A stretch of 64,000 nucleotides of DNA from Hirundichthys speculiger (taxonomy: Eukaryota; Chordata; Actinopteri; Beloniformes; Exocoetidae), in assembly GCA_018398805.1 (NCBI GenBank), contig JAGFBZ010001279.1, positions 806,001 through 870,000 of the forward strand. The letters run 5' to 3'. Under the pieces are notes generated by a model. The model was not told where the DNA came from. It saw nothing but the letters and a program-made list of their open reading frames with translations, and did no database searches. Positions 1 to 14,440 of this stretch are shown one piece after another (within the stretch, counting starts at the first letter, position 1; every line of letters starts with the position of its first letter). Made by a program: the position numbers and the translations under genes.

Positions 1-1449
1 GCAGCCAGAACCTGATTTTTCTGATCACGCTGTACGTGACCCACCAAAAGTAAATTACTCTCAGAAACTCAATGATTCGGGGGTTACAACTCTGTGAGGG
101 ACAGAGCATCAGCTGAGGGACTTCTTTATCATTCTGACTCCAACTCCTGCTGCCGAGTACCTTGATCGGATGCCTCCACGATGGATAACCGTGGACATCC
201 TTACGGCTATAACTCATGCATGTACATTCCCAGGGTACGGCCGGTATGTGGAGGACAGATGAGTGAGAGCACAGTGTTTACAAAAGCACGACACATGTGC
301 TGCTGTCAGCGCTATCGGCCAGCAGGCAAGGAGTGCCTTCACTGCCCGTCTTATGGAGCCAATTTTCCCTCAGGAAGCAAAGTGACTCAGTCGTGGTTTG
401 ACATTGTTTGTGAGTGCATAATGTGTGTGTGTGAAGAAAGATGAAGAGGGAGGGACGCAAAATAAGGGCAGGACCGTCTGTATGTGCATCGCATGCTTAC
501 ATTCCTGTGTAAGTCTATTTGAGTTTGTGTGTTCAAACATTTTTAGGCTATTGAGCTCCGGGACTGGCATGCTGTCCTCAGGTCAGTCTGAGGTCTGCTG
601 GTGTCCTAAAATATATGTGTCTCATACAACACTGAAGGAAATGTTTTATGACAGTTGGAAAAGGCTTCACGCCACTACGCCCCATATGTAAAGTCTAACA
701 GGAGTACGCAGGGTGCTGTCAAAACCAAAATGCACGCAGACAACACACCATCGGACTCCTGGATGAGGAAATAGCCTCATGTTGTGTGCATGTAAGGCCA
801 AAGTTGGCCAAAAACAACCTGACAGCTAACGATGCAGATAGTTTTGGTTTTATGTGCTGAAGTTTTGAAATACCCTTTTGTGAGTTTTCTGTCACCACCC
901 CGATACAATGGATGCGAGTGGGATTTTGCTTGTGGTGTTCAAAGTGTTGAAAAATTACAAGTCAAAAACTCAAGAGGAACGTCTATTTCTAGGAAGAATT
1001 TGTCAGTTGCTATATAATCACAGACCTCACGTTGAACAGTTTTCATTGGAACAAATTTCTACTTAAGAAATAGTCCAAGTCCAAGCTGTCCAGTGAGGAT
1101 GTGGATTAACCAGTATGACTAAGATGGTCACTGTTTATTTTTTCTTCTTTTTTCTTTTGTTCTGCTGCAAAATAGGCTGGACAGATTGTTAAAAAAAATA
1201 ATCATAAAATAAGGTTATAATTTTTCTTTTTACTGTGAATCTCAAATGTTTTCAGGAGTAGCTTTTCTGCCATCAGCAGCGGGGCCAAAAACCTTCTGGC
1301 TTTTTCCATGCTGATATTTTAGGGAAAGAAAATGCTAATATTTGTACTACAGGTGCTACAGGAGTGTATAGCTTTAGAGCACCAATGTGTATTTAAAATT
1401 TTAAAGTGTGTGAAAGCCAATTTTGTAGAATGCTCATCCATCCAAATAC
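1..1449. other. No gene recognised at left edge
   Basis: Several short open frames exist on both strands (for example 181-444 +), but none shows a recognisable domain, a conserved motif or a convincing splice context. The stretch could be the distal untranslated region or an intron of a gene beyond the left edge; nothing in the sequence decides this. A T-rich, low-complexity patch lies near 1135-1235. Confidence 0.4.
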
Positions 1450-3027
1450 TAGTCCAATTCCAAATAAACTGTAAAACGTAAATCAAAACGGAATGCAATG
1501 ATTTGCAGATCTCATAAACCCATATTTTATTCCCAAGAGAACATACAGAACATGGAAACTGAGACATTTTACCATTTCATGGAAAATATGAGCTCATTTT
1601 GACTTTGATGGCAGCAACAAATCTCAAAAAAAGTTTGGAACAGGGTGATGTTTATTATTGTGTAGCATCTCCTCTTCTTTTAACATCCATGTGTAAACAT
1701 CTGGGAAGTGAGGAGTGAGGAGAAGTGCTGGAGTTTTAGGAGAGAAATGTTGTCTCATTCTAGTCTGATGCAGGTTTCTAGCTGCTCAACAGTCCTGGAC
1801 CTTCACTACTGGATTTTTCCTTTTATGATGCACCAAATGTTTTGTCTTGGTGAAAGGTCTGAACTGCAGGCAGGTCAGTTCACCATCTGGACGCTTCTCC
1901 TGTGAAGCCATGCTGTTGTGATGGATAGTATGTGGTTTAACATCGTCTTTCTGAAATATTCAAGACCTTCCCTGAAAAAGCCAATGTCTGGATTGGAGCA
2001 GATGTTGCTCTAAAACCTCTATGGACTCTTCAGCAGTGATGGAGCCCTTCCAGATGTTCCACACCATAGATACCCAGGCACACCATAACAGAGATGCAGA
2101 CTTTTGAACTGTTTGATGATAAGCTGGAAGGTTCCTCTATTCTTTAGTCCAAAGAATACAGTTTCCATGGTTTGAAAAAAGAATTTCAAATTTTGATTCA
2201 TGCAGATCTGCATCCAGTTTTGATCTTTGGCTTTGTCATCCTCCAGATTCTCTAAGTCTTTTGATTACATTATGCACTGTAGATGGTGGGATCTTCAAAC
2301 TCTTTGCGGTTTTACATTGAGGAACATTTTTCTGAAATTTCACAGTTCCGCAATACAGTGGTACCTCTATTTACAAAATTAATTGGTTCTGTAAGTAGTT
2401 TCGTAACCTGAAAATTCCTTAAGTAGAGACGCGTTTTCCATGTAAGTGCTCTAATCCGTTCCAAGCTCCCCAAAATTCGGACATAACTTTTTTTTATAAA
2501 TCATAAAAATGCTCCAAAACATGTAACAAATACATGTTACCATTAGATTACTGCACAATAAACATTAAATGAAAGTTGTACATAAAAAAAAACAAAGAAT
2601 AAAGTAAAGAATAAAAATTATTTTCATTTTGACTGTTCATTTTTTTTTTCCAACAATATCTTTATTTATTTTCAAACATAATAACATATAATATACATAT
2701 AAACCCTGGGACTCAAAACCCCTGCTCAAACCATGACTAAGACATAACTTCAAAGCAACATAAATAAATAAATAAATATAGATCACTTAAAAAAAAAGAA
2801 AAGAAAAAGTAAGTCACAATAAACAAATAAATAAAAGGAAAGAAAGGAAATTAAGTACACAATAAATTAGTAATAGAAATATCACCAAGGTAAATAAAGA
2901 AAGGGGGGAATAAGTACAAGACCAGTCATACACTGCTCATATTCACAAGTGTGCATTGCACATATTATTAGATAGTGGTCATTCAAGACCAGACAGTAAA
3001 CATTTTCCTAAAGTGAACTGCAAAGGG

Positions 3028-6000
3028 TCACCTCCCAGGATGTTTCCACCAAACGAGACAGGTTTTTATTTGCAAGAAAATTTCTAAAGGGCCCCCAGAT
3101 ATGATCAAAAAATTGGCTTGCTTACCCTTGACTGCATACGTGATCTGTTCTAAGGGCAGAGTTGCCGTCATTTCTGAAAACCATTTACCTATCCTTGGCC
3201 TATCAATCTCTTTCCAAGCAATTGCAATGACTCTTTTGGCCAACAGCAGACCTATATCTGTAAAAAATCGATGCTTCTTTCTTATATTACAGTTAGCTGG
3301 GTAAATACCCAATAGAAAGGTTTTTGGTTCCAAAAACCAATATTCCAAAATTTTCTCAATACACTTTTTCACTTCCTCCCAGAATTTCTTTACTTGAGAA
3401 CACTGCCATGAACAGTGAAAGATTGTGCCCTTTTCCTTTTCACATTTTATGCAAACATCTGGTATGGCGTTATTAATTTTGTTTATTTTAACTGGAGACA
3501 TATAAATACGCATTAACCAGTTGTACTGCAGAAATTTTAAACGTGTATTCACCGTTTGTAATTGCGCTTTGGTACACGCCCTTTCCCACTCCTCAATGGA
3601 GATATTCTCCTGTAGATCCTCTCTCCAAGATTCAAGCTTACTTATGGACGTTTCTGAAGATTCATCAACCAGTTCTTTGTATATTTTGGAAATCAAGCTC
3701 CTTCCCTGGCAGTCCCTGACCATCATTTCTTCTAGTGTTGAAAGGCCAGGGATGGACAAGGACTGACTTTGTAGAGTTCTAATAAAATCTCTCAGTTGTA
3801 AATACCTAAAGAACTGGCCGTGAGCTATGTTATGTTTGACAACAATTTCCTCAAAAGTCATCAGATGTTTATCATCCGGACTGTAAAGATCTCCTATTTT
3901 TTGTAACCCCTGTTCAGCCCAAATTTTAAACCCTACCCCACCATCTCTTGGGGCGAAGCGATCATTTCCCCATATCGGACTACATATTGAGAGCGAATCA
4001 ACTACTTTGAAATATTTCTTAACTTGTTGCCACACACTAATCATGTTTTTAGCCATGGGAATCTTGGTGTTGTTTTTGAGTTTCTTAAAATTAGGTGAAT
4101 ACAGGTACATGAGCAATGGCAGCTTCAGTGTATCACCTTCCATTTCTCTCCATAGTGGCACATTCTCCTCTGAGTAGTAGAACATCAGTGTTCTCAGTTG
4201 TGCCACCCAGTAGTACCATAGTGGGTTTGGGCATTTAAGCCCTCCTCTATCGTACAGCGAGGATAGGCGCAACCTCGGGTGTCTATTGTTCCACAGAAAC
4301 CTGAGGAAAAGTGTCTTCAGCTGAGAAAATAGATTGCTTGGTGGTGGCAGAGGTAAATTTTGAAACAAGTACAACAGTTTAGGGAGTACATTCATTTTGA
4401 GAGTATTGATTCTGCCCGTTAACGTCATTGGTAAGGCAGCCCATCTATCTAAGGAATTTGAAATCTCTTGCATAACTGGCCTATAGTTAATTTCTATGAT
4501 ATTGGTAAGCAAGGAAACAATCTGAATGCCTAAATAGGAGAAGCAATTGACGATCTTGAATTGTGCAACTATATTAGATGGATTTTCCCTGTCTGCTTGG
4601 TTTAATACCATAATGGATGTTTTAGACTTATTAATCTTATAACCTGAAATTTTACCAAACTCCAATCAAGTCTAGTAGGGCCGGGATGGATTTGTTGGTA
4701 TTTTTGAGAAAAACAATTATATCATCAGCATACAAAGCTAAACAGTGCTCCATCTGTCTTATGGCTATTCCAGAGATGCTATCATGTGACCTCACTACAA
4801 TTGCCAAAGGTTCAATTGCCATAATGAACAACAATGGAGACAAAGGGTCCCCTTGTCTACACCCTCGGTTTATTTTATAATCTTTGAGATGTTACTGTTA
4901 GTTAAAATTTGTGCATATGGTTCCTTATAGAGTAATCTTATCCAATTACAAAAATTCTCTCCCAAACCAAAGCATGCCAGAATTTCAAACAAATAAGACC
5001 ATTCCACTCTGTCAAACGCTTTTTCCGCATCGAGTGACAGCAAAGTATTTTCAAATCTGCGTTTAGCAGACTAATAGGTCTCCAGTTTTCACATTTATTA
5101 TTTGGTTTACCTGGTTTCGGAAGCAGTGTAATTAATGCTCCTCTTAGAGATGATGGCAAAGTGCCATTTTGCTCCATAAACATTTCTAAAATTGGGCTCA
5201 GCAATTTATTTTCAAATTTTTTATAAATTTTAATTGGGAGACCATCAGGTCCGGGAATTTTTCCTGCTTTAATACTGTCAATTGCAGCAGATAGTTACTC
5301 TACTGTAATATCTTTCTCTAAATTAGTCCTAAGGTTTTCTGGTATATTGGGTACTTTTAATTTTGAGTTGTCAGTATTTATTTCTGAACTATAAAGACTT
5401 TCATAAATTTTATGAAGGATTCATTAATTTCTGTTTGATCTAAAATGGTTTCTCCTTTATTACTTTGCAGTGAGGTGATAGCTCTTTCACTCTGTAATTG
5501 CTTAAGACGCCATGCAAGAACTTTCCCAGGTTTTTCACCCTGCTCATAGAAGGACTGCTTAAGTCGCAACAGACTGGCTGACGCCTTTGATGCAGATAAT
5601 TCATTGTATTGTGCTCTAAGCAGCAATAGCCTTTGATGAGCTTCATTTACTCCTTTTCTATTTCCTTTATTTTCAACTCTAAGTTTTTTGCCTTTTGAAA
5701 AGTCAATTTTGCTTTAGAGCTTGTGATACTGATTATTTGGCCACTAATAAAAGCCTTAAAGGCTTCCCATCTTATGCTTGCTGAAAGTTTCTGTTGTATT
5801 GGTTTCAAAATAGAAACTGATTTGTTCATCCAGAAAAGGGACAAAGCCGGGGTCGGCCAACCATTTTTGTTTGCAAAGCCAAATTCTAGCATCTTTCACT
5901 AGGTTTGAGTCCTGATACACCAATGAATTAGGAGCATGGTCTGAAATTAAGAACAGCATCATAATTGACTTAGTGCCTTAGCTCTGCAGATGTCGGAAAG

Positions 6001-6650
6001 AAGTCTATTCTTCAGTAGGACTTGTGTACAGCGGAGTGAACATGAAAACTTTAAATCGTCTGGATTTTCTTCCCTCCAGATATCTATTAAGTTCAATTCT
6101 TTCATGAAGTGTAGAATAGTTGCCCTACTATGAGAGTGAGGCTCTACTGCTCCAGAACTCCTGTCTTTTGCCGGATCTAGTGTGCAGTTAAAGTCACCCG
6201 CCACCATGCATTTACCAGGGAGAGAGGACAAAATAAGGAATATATTTTGAAAAAAATTGGGGTCATCTGTATTTGGTGGATAAATGTTCACCAAAACAAT
6301 TTGCTCTTTTAGTAAATTACCTTGAATGATAAGATATCGTCCAAATTTGTCTTTGATAGACTTATTTACCTGGAGTGGAATTGACTCATGTACCATAGTA
6401 CAGACACCTCTAGCTTGAGAGTTAGACGATGCAGAAAAGACCTTGCCTCTTCATCCCCTCCTAATTTTCACATCATCATTGTCCATCAGGTGTGTTTCTT
6501 GAAGAAACACAATATTAGACTGCATTGATTTTATCCTCTTCATATTTTGTTTGACTTTAATAAGTTTTCGGTAACCCCCTGCAGGTCCACGATGTGATCT
6601 TAATTTTTATCTCACTGGACATTTTGTATTATTTGTATAATTATACTCCC
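3028..6650 (-). pseudogene. L1-clade ORF2 (endonuclease + reverse transcriptase), broken
   Basis: The protein would nick target DNA and reverse-transcribe the LINE RNA. On the minus strand the fragments run in family order. The endonuclease section includes VFLQETHL near 6500 and VAGDFNC near 6200 (frame at 5959-6396). The RT core has [14 protein letters not shown] (4938-5204), LYADDIIVF (4652-4843), then GYKINKSKTSIM and a long C-terminal open frame of 545 codons (3028-4665) with a CIKCEKEKGTIFHCSWQC knuckle-like segment. The fragments lie in different frames and at least one in-frame stop occurs in the endonuclease. The long intact C-terminal frame suggests moderate age. Confidence 0.8.
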
Positions 6651-7649
6651 CAAACATGTTATGATAATTGTAAAAAAATGAAATGAAATAAAAAATGAAA
6701 CAAACAAAAAACGAACATAAATAATGCTGTTGGCGAACAATATACCCGAACCATCGCCCAACTCCAGGACATTTGGCCTGAAGTTCTTTCACTGTAATCT
6801 TGAAACTTCCAGATAGCCGTTAACTGATCCACCCAGAGGGTAAAAGAGTATCACTGAGCTAACAAAGAAAACAAACAACTAATTATGACGCTAATCTTAC
6901 ACTCTTGTGCTACCGTAATTAAACACTTTCTTTCATAAACACCCTTCTTTTACTGAGCTAAATCAAATTTTACTCTCTGAAGACACCATGTTGTGCTGGG
7001 AAAATCTGAATAGAAATGATGAGTTAGTAAGGCCCCAATTACTTAAGTTAACAAAGCAACAGTTGCCAAAGATACACTCTGAGTCATGAAGTGAATACAG
7101 AGAGGAGAGTCACATAGCTTTAACAGTTACTATAATCTCTGAAGTATAAGCCTTGAACATGATACAATAAACACTATTAAACAAGGGTGTATGTTTAACC
7201 TCATAACATTATAGTTTGGACCAGATCGGCTCAAACTTGCGCCTTTTATTTTTCTTGTCAGCTTTTACCTTCTACTTTGTAAACTGCAGCCCACCAGGTC
7301 ATTTCCTAATAGTTCAGTCCGGTCCCTCCTCTGACCTGATACGTTTGATGAAGTCCTCCACCTCGACGTGGTTGTTAAAGATGTGAGACTGTTTCTTATG
7401 AGTCACTAGCAGTCGGGCAGGAGGAATGACGCCCTAACGGAGACTCACTTGAACGAAGCTGCCGTCTCACCTCGTCAAACTCCTTCTGCTTCTTGTGAAC
7501 ACCTGCCGCCACATCCTGGTAAAGCCTCACCATCTGGTTCTTGTATCACACTTCTCTTTTTGTCTTAGCTACCCTCGTCACCAATTCCTTGTCTCTGAAG
7601 TTCAAAAACTTCATTATCAGAGTTCTGGGTGAAGGATTGTTGTGTGCTC
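6651..7649 (-). other. Decayed LINE interior between ORF1 and ORF2
   Basis: No intact frame is present. The position between the ORF1 coiled coil and the ORF2 endonuclease means it should hold the ORF1 C-terminus and the inter-ORF spacer. A few recognisable ORF1-like stretches lie near 7300-7640; nothing independent of the LINE is seen. Confidence 0.4.
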
Positions 7650-8080
7650 TTGAGCCGATTCTGTGAGCCCTCTTCACCCTTAATTTTGTGCGCTCCAGTG
7701 GCAGTTCAAGTGCGTCTGGTAAAAAGGCACACCCCCTTCACCCTCCGCTCCCTCCGGTAAATTGACAAGCCTCAAATTGGAGCGCCTTGATCTTGTCTCA
7801 AGATCCAGTAGTTTTTCCTCCAAGTCCTTATTTTTGTTTTCTAGGACTTGAACCTTTGTTTGGAGTGAGATGACGATATCTTCAGTTGTCAAAATCCTTG
7901 TTTCTGCCTCCGTGACGTGCTCTCGGTACAGTCAGTGATGTCTTTCCCAACACTTTTAATGGCGGACAATATGTCGTCAAACCTGGTGGAAAACTCCATT
8001 TCCTTATCGTTAATCGCAGTCAGAATGGCAGCCTCCACCGCATCATTGCCTCCATCCGACGCTTTATCATGCGGAGACAA
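7650..8080 (-). pseudogene. L1-type ORF1 (coiled-coil RNA-binding protein), broken
   Basis: Two adjacent minus-strand frames (7889-8080 and 7680-7892) show an acidic N-terminal helix followed by a leucine-heptad coiled coil and the hallmark LETRSRRSNLRLVNLPEG, typical of L1 ORF1 (transposase_22 family) just before its RNA-recognition domain. The frame breaks near 7889, and the C-terminal RNA-binding part towards 7300 is decayed. It lies upstream of ORF2 in the same orientation, as expected. Confidence 0.7.
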
Positions 8081-8908
8081 GCTAGCGCTTAGCCTCGTCG
8101 GAGTCCATAACTTTGGTGTTAGCTGGGGATTCCTTGCAAGTGTTCGGCCTCGTAAAGTTCGACAGTTTAGCTTGGAGAGGTTTACTCCGCCCTTGACTGA
8201 CTTTTTTGTGTGACACAGGTATTACCCTTAGCTTATCTGTCGAAATGGAGGTATTTCAAAAGCTCGAGTATAATATTTAAGAAGGATTTAACCAACAGGG
8301 TAGCAGAGCAGGTTAACGCACGTTTGCTCAGCTCCCCGCCATACTGAAAGTCGTTCATTTACCTTTTAACTGCTATCGTCTCAGTGGTTTTTGCCTGATG
8401 TTTTGTAAAGAACTGATCCTGAAGACGTTTTGTCGGCTTTTAACAATCCTTCGAAAATGTGCAAGGCAAACATCATCATAGTCAGCGACAGCCGAACTAG
8501 TGAACACTTTTTCTGGGTGATTCTTTTCAACAAATTCCGAAACTTCATGGGATTTTTTTAAAATGTCAAAGGAATGCCAGGAAGATGCTAGCCGATAGCT
8601 AATGGCAGAGCAGCTACAAGTATGTTTACGTTCGGTAAACTCTGGGAGCTGCGAGTAGCAGCGTGTACTGTATTTTTGCCTTTCGTTTCCTGAAATTTCT
8701 GTCATAACGAGGCAATATTTTCCCATTGAGGCGTTTCGTAACCTGAAAATTCTGTATGTAAAGACATTCGTAAGTAGAGGTACCACTGTATTTAGACGCA
8801 GTGCGTCACAGATTTATGAACCTCTGCTGATCTTTACAGCTAAGAGACTCTGCCTCTCTGAAATCCTCCTTTAATAACCAGTCATGTTACTTACCTGTTG
8901 CCAATTAA

Positions 8909-9770
8909 CTGAAAACCAGTCAGTATCTGGTGTGACCACCACACCTCCTTTTGCATAGACTTGATGAGGTTGTTGATTGTGGGCCCTGGAATGTTGGTCC
9001 TCTCCTCTTCAATGGCTGTGTGAACTGGGATGTCTTTGGCTTCCAGGAATTGTGTACAGATCCTTGCAACATGGGGCCGTGTATTATCAGGCTGCAGCAT
9101 GAGGTGATGGTTGTGGATGAAGAGCACAACAACGGGCCTCAGGATCTCACCACAGTATCTTTGTGCATCCAAAAGGCCATCAATAAAATGCACCTGTGTT
9201 CACTGTCCACAACATACACCTGCCCATACCATAACCCCACCACCACCACGGGCCACTGGATCTGCAACGTTGACATCAGCAGACCGCTCACCCACACAAT
9301 GCCGTACACGCTGTCTTCCACCTGCCCTGTACAGCGAAAACCGGGATTCATCCATGTAGAGAACACCTTTTTGACGCCAATTTGACGCCATCAAATGTGA
9401 GCATTTGCCAACTCGAGTCGGTTACGATGATGAACTGCAGTCAAGTTGAGACCCGGATGAGGATGAGGAGCAGATAAGCTTCCCTGAAACGGTTTCTGAC
9501 AGTTTGTGCAAAAATTCTTTGGTTATGCAAACCAATTGTTGCTGCAGCAGTCTAGGTAGCAGGTCCCAGATGACCTTGGAGGTGAAGATGCTGGATGTGG
9601 AGGTCCTGGGCTGGTGTGGTTACACGTGGTCTGCTGTTGTGAGGCCGACTGGATGTTCTGCCAGATTCTCTGAAACGCCTTTGGAGACGGCTTACGGTAG
9701 AGAAATGAACCTTTCAGTTCACAGGCAACTTGCAGTCAGCATGCCAATGGCAACGCTCCCTCTACACTCT
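8909..9770 (-). pseudogene. Tc1-like DDE transposase fragments
   Basis: Minus-strand frames give LYMDESRFSLYRAGGRQRV (first catalytic Asp), GGGGVMVWAGVCCGQ, MHFIDGLLDAQRYCGEILRP, and QPDNTRPHVARICTQFLEA (second catalytic Asp). The block carrying the third acidic residue is deleted: the frame goes directly from LEAKDIPVHTAIEEE to INNLIKSM. It is therefore inactive. The frames overlap out of register, showing several frameshifts. Confidence 0.75.
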
Positions 9771-10079
9771 TGACGTCTGTGGCGTTGTACTGTGTGGTAA
9801 AACTATACATTTTAGAGTGGCCTTTTAGTGTGGCCAGTCTAAGGCACACCTGTGCAACAATCATGCTGTCTAATCAGCGTCTTAATATTCCACACCTGTG
9901 AGGTGATTGGCTGTCTCAGCAACGGAGAAGTGCTCCCTGACACAGATTTAGACAGATTTGTGAATAATATTCAAGAGAAATAGGCCTTTTGTGTGCATAA
10001 AAAAAAACTTAGATCTTTGAATTTAGCTCATGAAAAAAGGGGGCTAAAACAAGTGTTACGTTTTTATTTTTGTTCAGTG
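8909..10079 (-). mobile_element. Tc1-like transposon remnant, left end missing
   Basis: The right end reads TTTATTTTTGTTCAGTG followed by TA, a terminus shared by a widespread teleost Tc1 family. The matching left terminus is absent: the sequence passes straight from the older host transposon into transposase coding DNA near 8909. The minus strand encodes transposase fragments. Confidence 0.7.
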
Positions 10080-10239
10080 TATTTTCTATGAAATGGTCAA
10101 ATTTCTCAGTTTCAATATCTTATATACTCTTTATGTTCTATTGGGAATGAAATATAAGGTTAATGAGACCTGCACATCATTGCATTTTGTTTTTATTTAC
10201 GTTTTTTTGAATTGCCGCTGTGTTATTTATACCCACTTA

Positions 10240-10345
10240 TTCCTACTGGGGGTCACAGGTCTCTGCTAGAGCCTGTCTCAGCTGTCTTCGGGTAAAAAAA
10301 AGCGTGGATACGCTGTTCATAGGTCGCCATCCATCACAGGACCAC
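10240..10345 (+). repeat. LINE/SINE-type teleost repeat segment
   Basis: The segment with GGTCACAGGTCTCTGCTAGAGCCTGTCTCAGCTG followed by GGTCGCCATCCATCACAGG matches by eye the repeat often placed in L2/CR1-type 3' regions of fish genomes. No coding capacity remains. Confidence 0.45.
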
Positions 10346-12395
10346 ACAACCATGCTCGCTCACAGTCACAGTCATCACAACTGTGGCTCAGTTGTGATGT
10401 TACTGTAAAAAAAAGAGACTGACAGACTGAGTTTGAATGAAGCAAGTGTGCAGAAATGAGGTAAACAACACAAGTCGTTATTTTTCAAAATCTGCTTTTC
10501 AGTGATCTGTTTCTTGAGGGGCAGGGGGATCCCGTAGGGGGTGATGGACTTCCCCCTCCCAAAGCAATAGTGGGTGGTTGAGTGGTGGGATGGGGGGGTT
10601 AAATTTTATCTGGCTGAGAAACAAAGTGGATATGTGCCTGATGTAAAATAGCCTTTCAAAGAAGCAATTTCCAGAGCTATAAAAACAAATGGAGGTGATT
10701 CCCTGACATATCAAAATGCTTTATGCCTTTTAAACCGATATTTAATATTCTCCAGAGTTCCACGGCCGTTGTGACTGTCAAGATGCATCTGAACTCAACA
10801 TATTTCAAAAGATTTTTCACCAGAGGTTTTTGGGGTGTGTTTGTGTGTAACACTACAGCATGAGGTGACCTCATTCTGACTGTGAACCACCCTTTGGGAA
10901 TCCCCCAACTCTTGGACTCACAACTGTTTGTAGGCTTCTGCATGCATGCATGTGTGTGAGTCTGTGTGGCTCCGCCATATGTCGAGGTAAATGTCATCCT
11001 TCGAGGACAGCTCATCCTCTGAAGCAGCCGCTGGGTGGTCCCGTGTCTGAAACGGTGGCCGTGCCTTGAAGGTACAACAAGTAGAAAAACATCAAGATGT
11101 GATTCTTGAATCCTGTAAGTGATTCCTTGAACAGGCTTAGATGTTTATGCTTGCTCTGGGGCATGCAAGGAGAAGCTGAGCCGGGATGGTTTTTGCAGCT
11201 GTGAGGGCCGTGAGTAATGTTTGTAGGTAGTGAATGCAAATGAAGCCTTTGAGTTTGTTTAAATAAATTCCACTTTTATTTGATCTCACTGGAGTCTATC
11301 TATCACACGCTCTTGTCGGGAGACACATGTACATCCAGCGGCTGACAGTAATATGAGGCCCGCATGGAGGGTATTAGGATGAAAAAAAAGCAAAAAGGCA
11401 GCTCTTCCCGTACACCTCTGCTCTGACTCATCTCTTTTCAAGAACAACAGTTTAAAAGTGCTGGCGGCCAGAAAAGAAAGGATCCATCACACGGGTGGGA
11501 GTGAAGTGGGTGTTTTGTATGCTAACCTCCATTAACGTTGGCGTCGCACACGTGTGTCAAACATCTGTTTATTTTGTACCGTTTAGATGCTGTTTCAGGC
11601 AAAAACCTCCCCACTTTGAAGCTCTGGGAAAGAATCTCTCTCCTCCTGCACCTGCCCCCTTCTTCCTCTCCGTTGCAGGACTCGGTCTCTTCCTGATCAC
11701 CTCCTCTTGAGTTTTTTTCTCTTAGAGAAAAACAGTCATCCCACAAGCAGGGAGAAAAACTCATACCTACAGGCCAAAGTAGGTCATTCGTCAGGGCCAA
11801 AATGACTCATATCAGTCTTTTTTAAAGTGCTGTGACGGCTGTGGTTGAGGTTTGACGTTAATTACAAGGTTTAAGTTATGCAAAGGCTGCCTTTAGGAAA
11901 ACTACCTGACTGATACAAGAAAATGCTGATTGGACAGAAGGGAGAAAATCTGGGGCAGTAGAAACAGGCTGTGAAGACATTACTGACACCTTCTATAAAC
12001 TGAGCTGGTAAATCCAACCTCTTTGCATCATTGCTACTATGCCATTTGATGCATTGTTGCAATGAAATAGAGTTTATCTGCTGTTAACATGATTTTTGTG
12101 TGATTGGCAGATGTTAAAACTGTGTCTTTTAGTTCACATTTCAACATGCAGAAATGCACAAGAGCCTTTATGGTCTGGTCACATAAACAGTCATTATTTC
12201 TGCATGTTATTGTTGCATGTTGCTATTGTGCAGCAGAGATATGTGGGTCACACTCATGAAGGATGTGACAAATTTTCTCTCCCAATGCTAAACAGATTTA
12301 TTTTTTATTTTTTTTTACTGTTGTTTGGCAGATTGGGTGATTAAAGTCGAAAGAAACAAAACATATTGGCGATTTAACAATATAAATGCATTCAT
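10346..12395. other. Intergenic stretch without recognised gene
   Basis: Only short open frames with no conserved motif occur. The sequence is of mixed composition with several CA/TG-rich words. No coding domain, RNA gene or transposon terminus was recognised. Confidence 0.4.
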
Positions 12396-12399
12396 TTAA

Positions 12400-12640
12400 C
12401 AATCAGGAGCCACAGCAGCGTGTGGACGAACCGTACACAGCCACAACAACGTCACACCACCTCCTCTAACCCTAACCCTAACCTCCTGCTGTGGGGTGAC
12501 ATCCCATCCTTCAACCAGCAGTTGTTGGAAGTCAGCCAACATGGTCACTCTGGCATGAACATCACGCCCAGACTGATCCCACCAGTGTTCAGTGAGGTTG
12601 AGGTCAGCACTGCTGACAGGTCATTCAGTCCTCTCCACTA
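12400..12640 (-). pseudogene. Tc1-like transposase C-terminal fragment
   Basis: On the minus strand the sequence translates to NLTEHWWDQSGRDVHARVT then LADFQQLLVEGWDVTPQQ. This matches the last part of Tc1-like transposases (the DLNPIEHLWDxLGR block and the helix after it). The catalytic Glu of that block is present, but the domain is isolated. Three CCCTAA units at about 12466-12483 lie inside it. Confidence 0.6.
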
Positions 12641-12835
12641 GAACAGAGTGTGGTCCCAGCAATCGTCAAACTCTTCTCTGCGTCTTTTCCAAGTACAGTA
12701 GGCAGAATCTGGACTCATCGCTGAACATATTCAGGACAGTTTATCAGAAGCTCAAAACAAGAGCCAATAACTGCAAAAAAAAAAAGTGTTTGGCAGAGGA
12801 GATTTGACAAGTGCTTCATGGGCTCAACCCACATA

Positions 12836-14440
<1,605 letters not shown>

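Larger units (their letters stand above)
2641..8352 (-). mobile_element. Near full-length L1-clade LINE (minus strand)
   Basis: Read on the minus strand, the order is a 5' region (about 8352-8081), ORF1 (coiled-coil RNA-binding protein), ORF2 (endonuclease then reverse transcriptase), a short AT-rich 3' region, and a poly(A) tail seen as nine T at 2641-2649. A short flanking duplication around GTTCAT (2635-2640 and 8353-8358) fits target-primed insertion. All coding regions are broken by frameshifts and stops, so the element is not competent by itself. It interrupts the Tigger-like element, so it is younger than that insertion. Confidence 0.75.
2356..8788. mobile_element. Tigger/pogo-like element with TA target duplication, split by an L1
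   Basis: The left end reads CAGTGGTACCTCTATTTAC and the right end is its complement, GTAAGTAGAGGTACCACTG. A TA dinucleotide flanks each side (2354-2355 and 8789-8790), as expected for the Tc1/mariner/pogo superfamily. The element's own DNA is about 285 bp on the left (2356-2640) and about 435 bp on the right (8353-8788); the rest is the LINE. An open frame at 8373-8786 (minus) has no clear domain and is probably non-coding. It is likely a non-autonomous copy. Confidence 0.65.
1450..10220. mobile_element. Old DNA transposon (Kolobok-like?) holding nested insertions
   Basis: The two ends form a long imperfect inverted repeat. About 1455-1600 reads as the reverse complement of about 10085-10205, including the shared words ATGCAATGAT and TTTATTCCCA. 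The interior matches a family common in teleosts (GCAGCAACAAATCTC near 1612; TTACATTGAGGAACATT near 2313). Body sequence stops at 2353, resumes at 8789-8908, then stops again at a Tc1-like remnant, so at least two later insertions split it. A second, shorter copy lies at 55786-56366. The superfamily name is a guess; the paired ends and interrupted body are seen directly. Confidence 0.6.

Noticed and set aside
181..444. 87-codon Cys-rich open frame near the left edge
   Set aside because: No signal peptide, spacing pattern of a known Cys-rich family, or splice context; overlapping frames on the other strand are equally long.
12466..12483. Three CCCTAA units (telomere-like)
   Set aside because: Too short for an interstitial telomere and located inside a Tc1-like transposase fragment, so it is coding-derived or chance.
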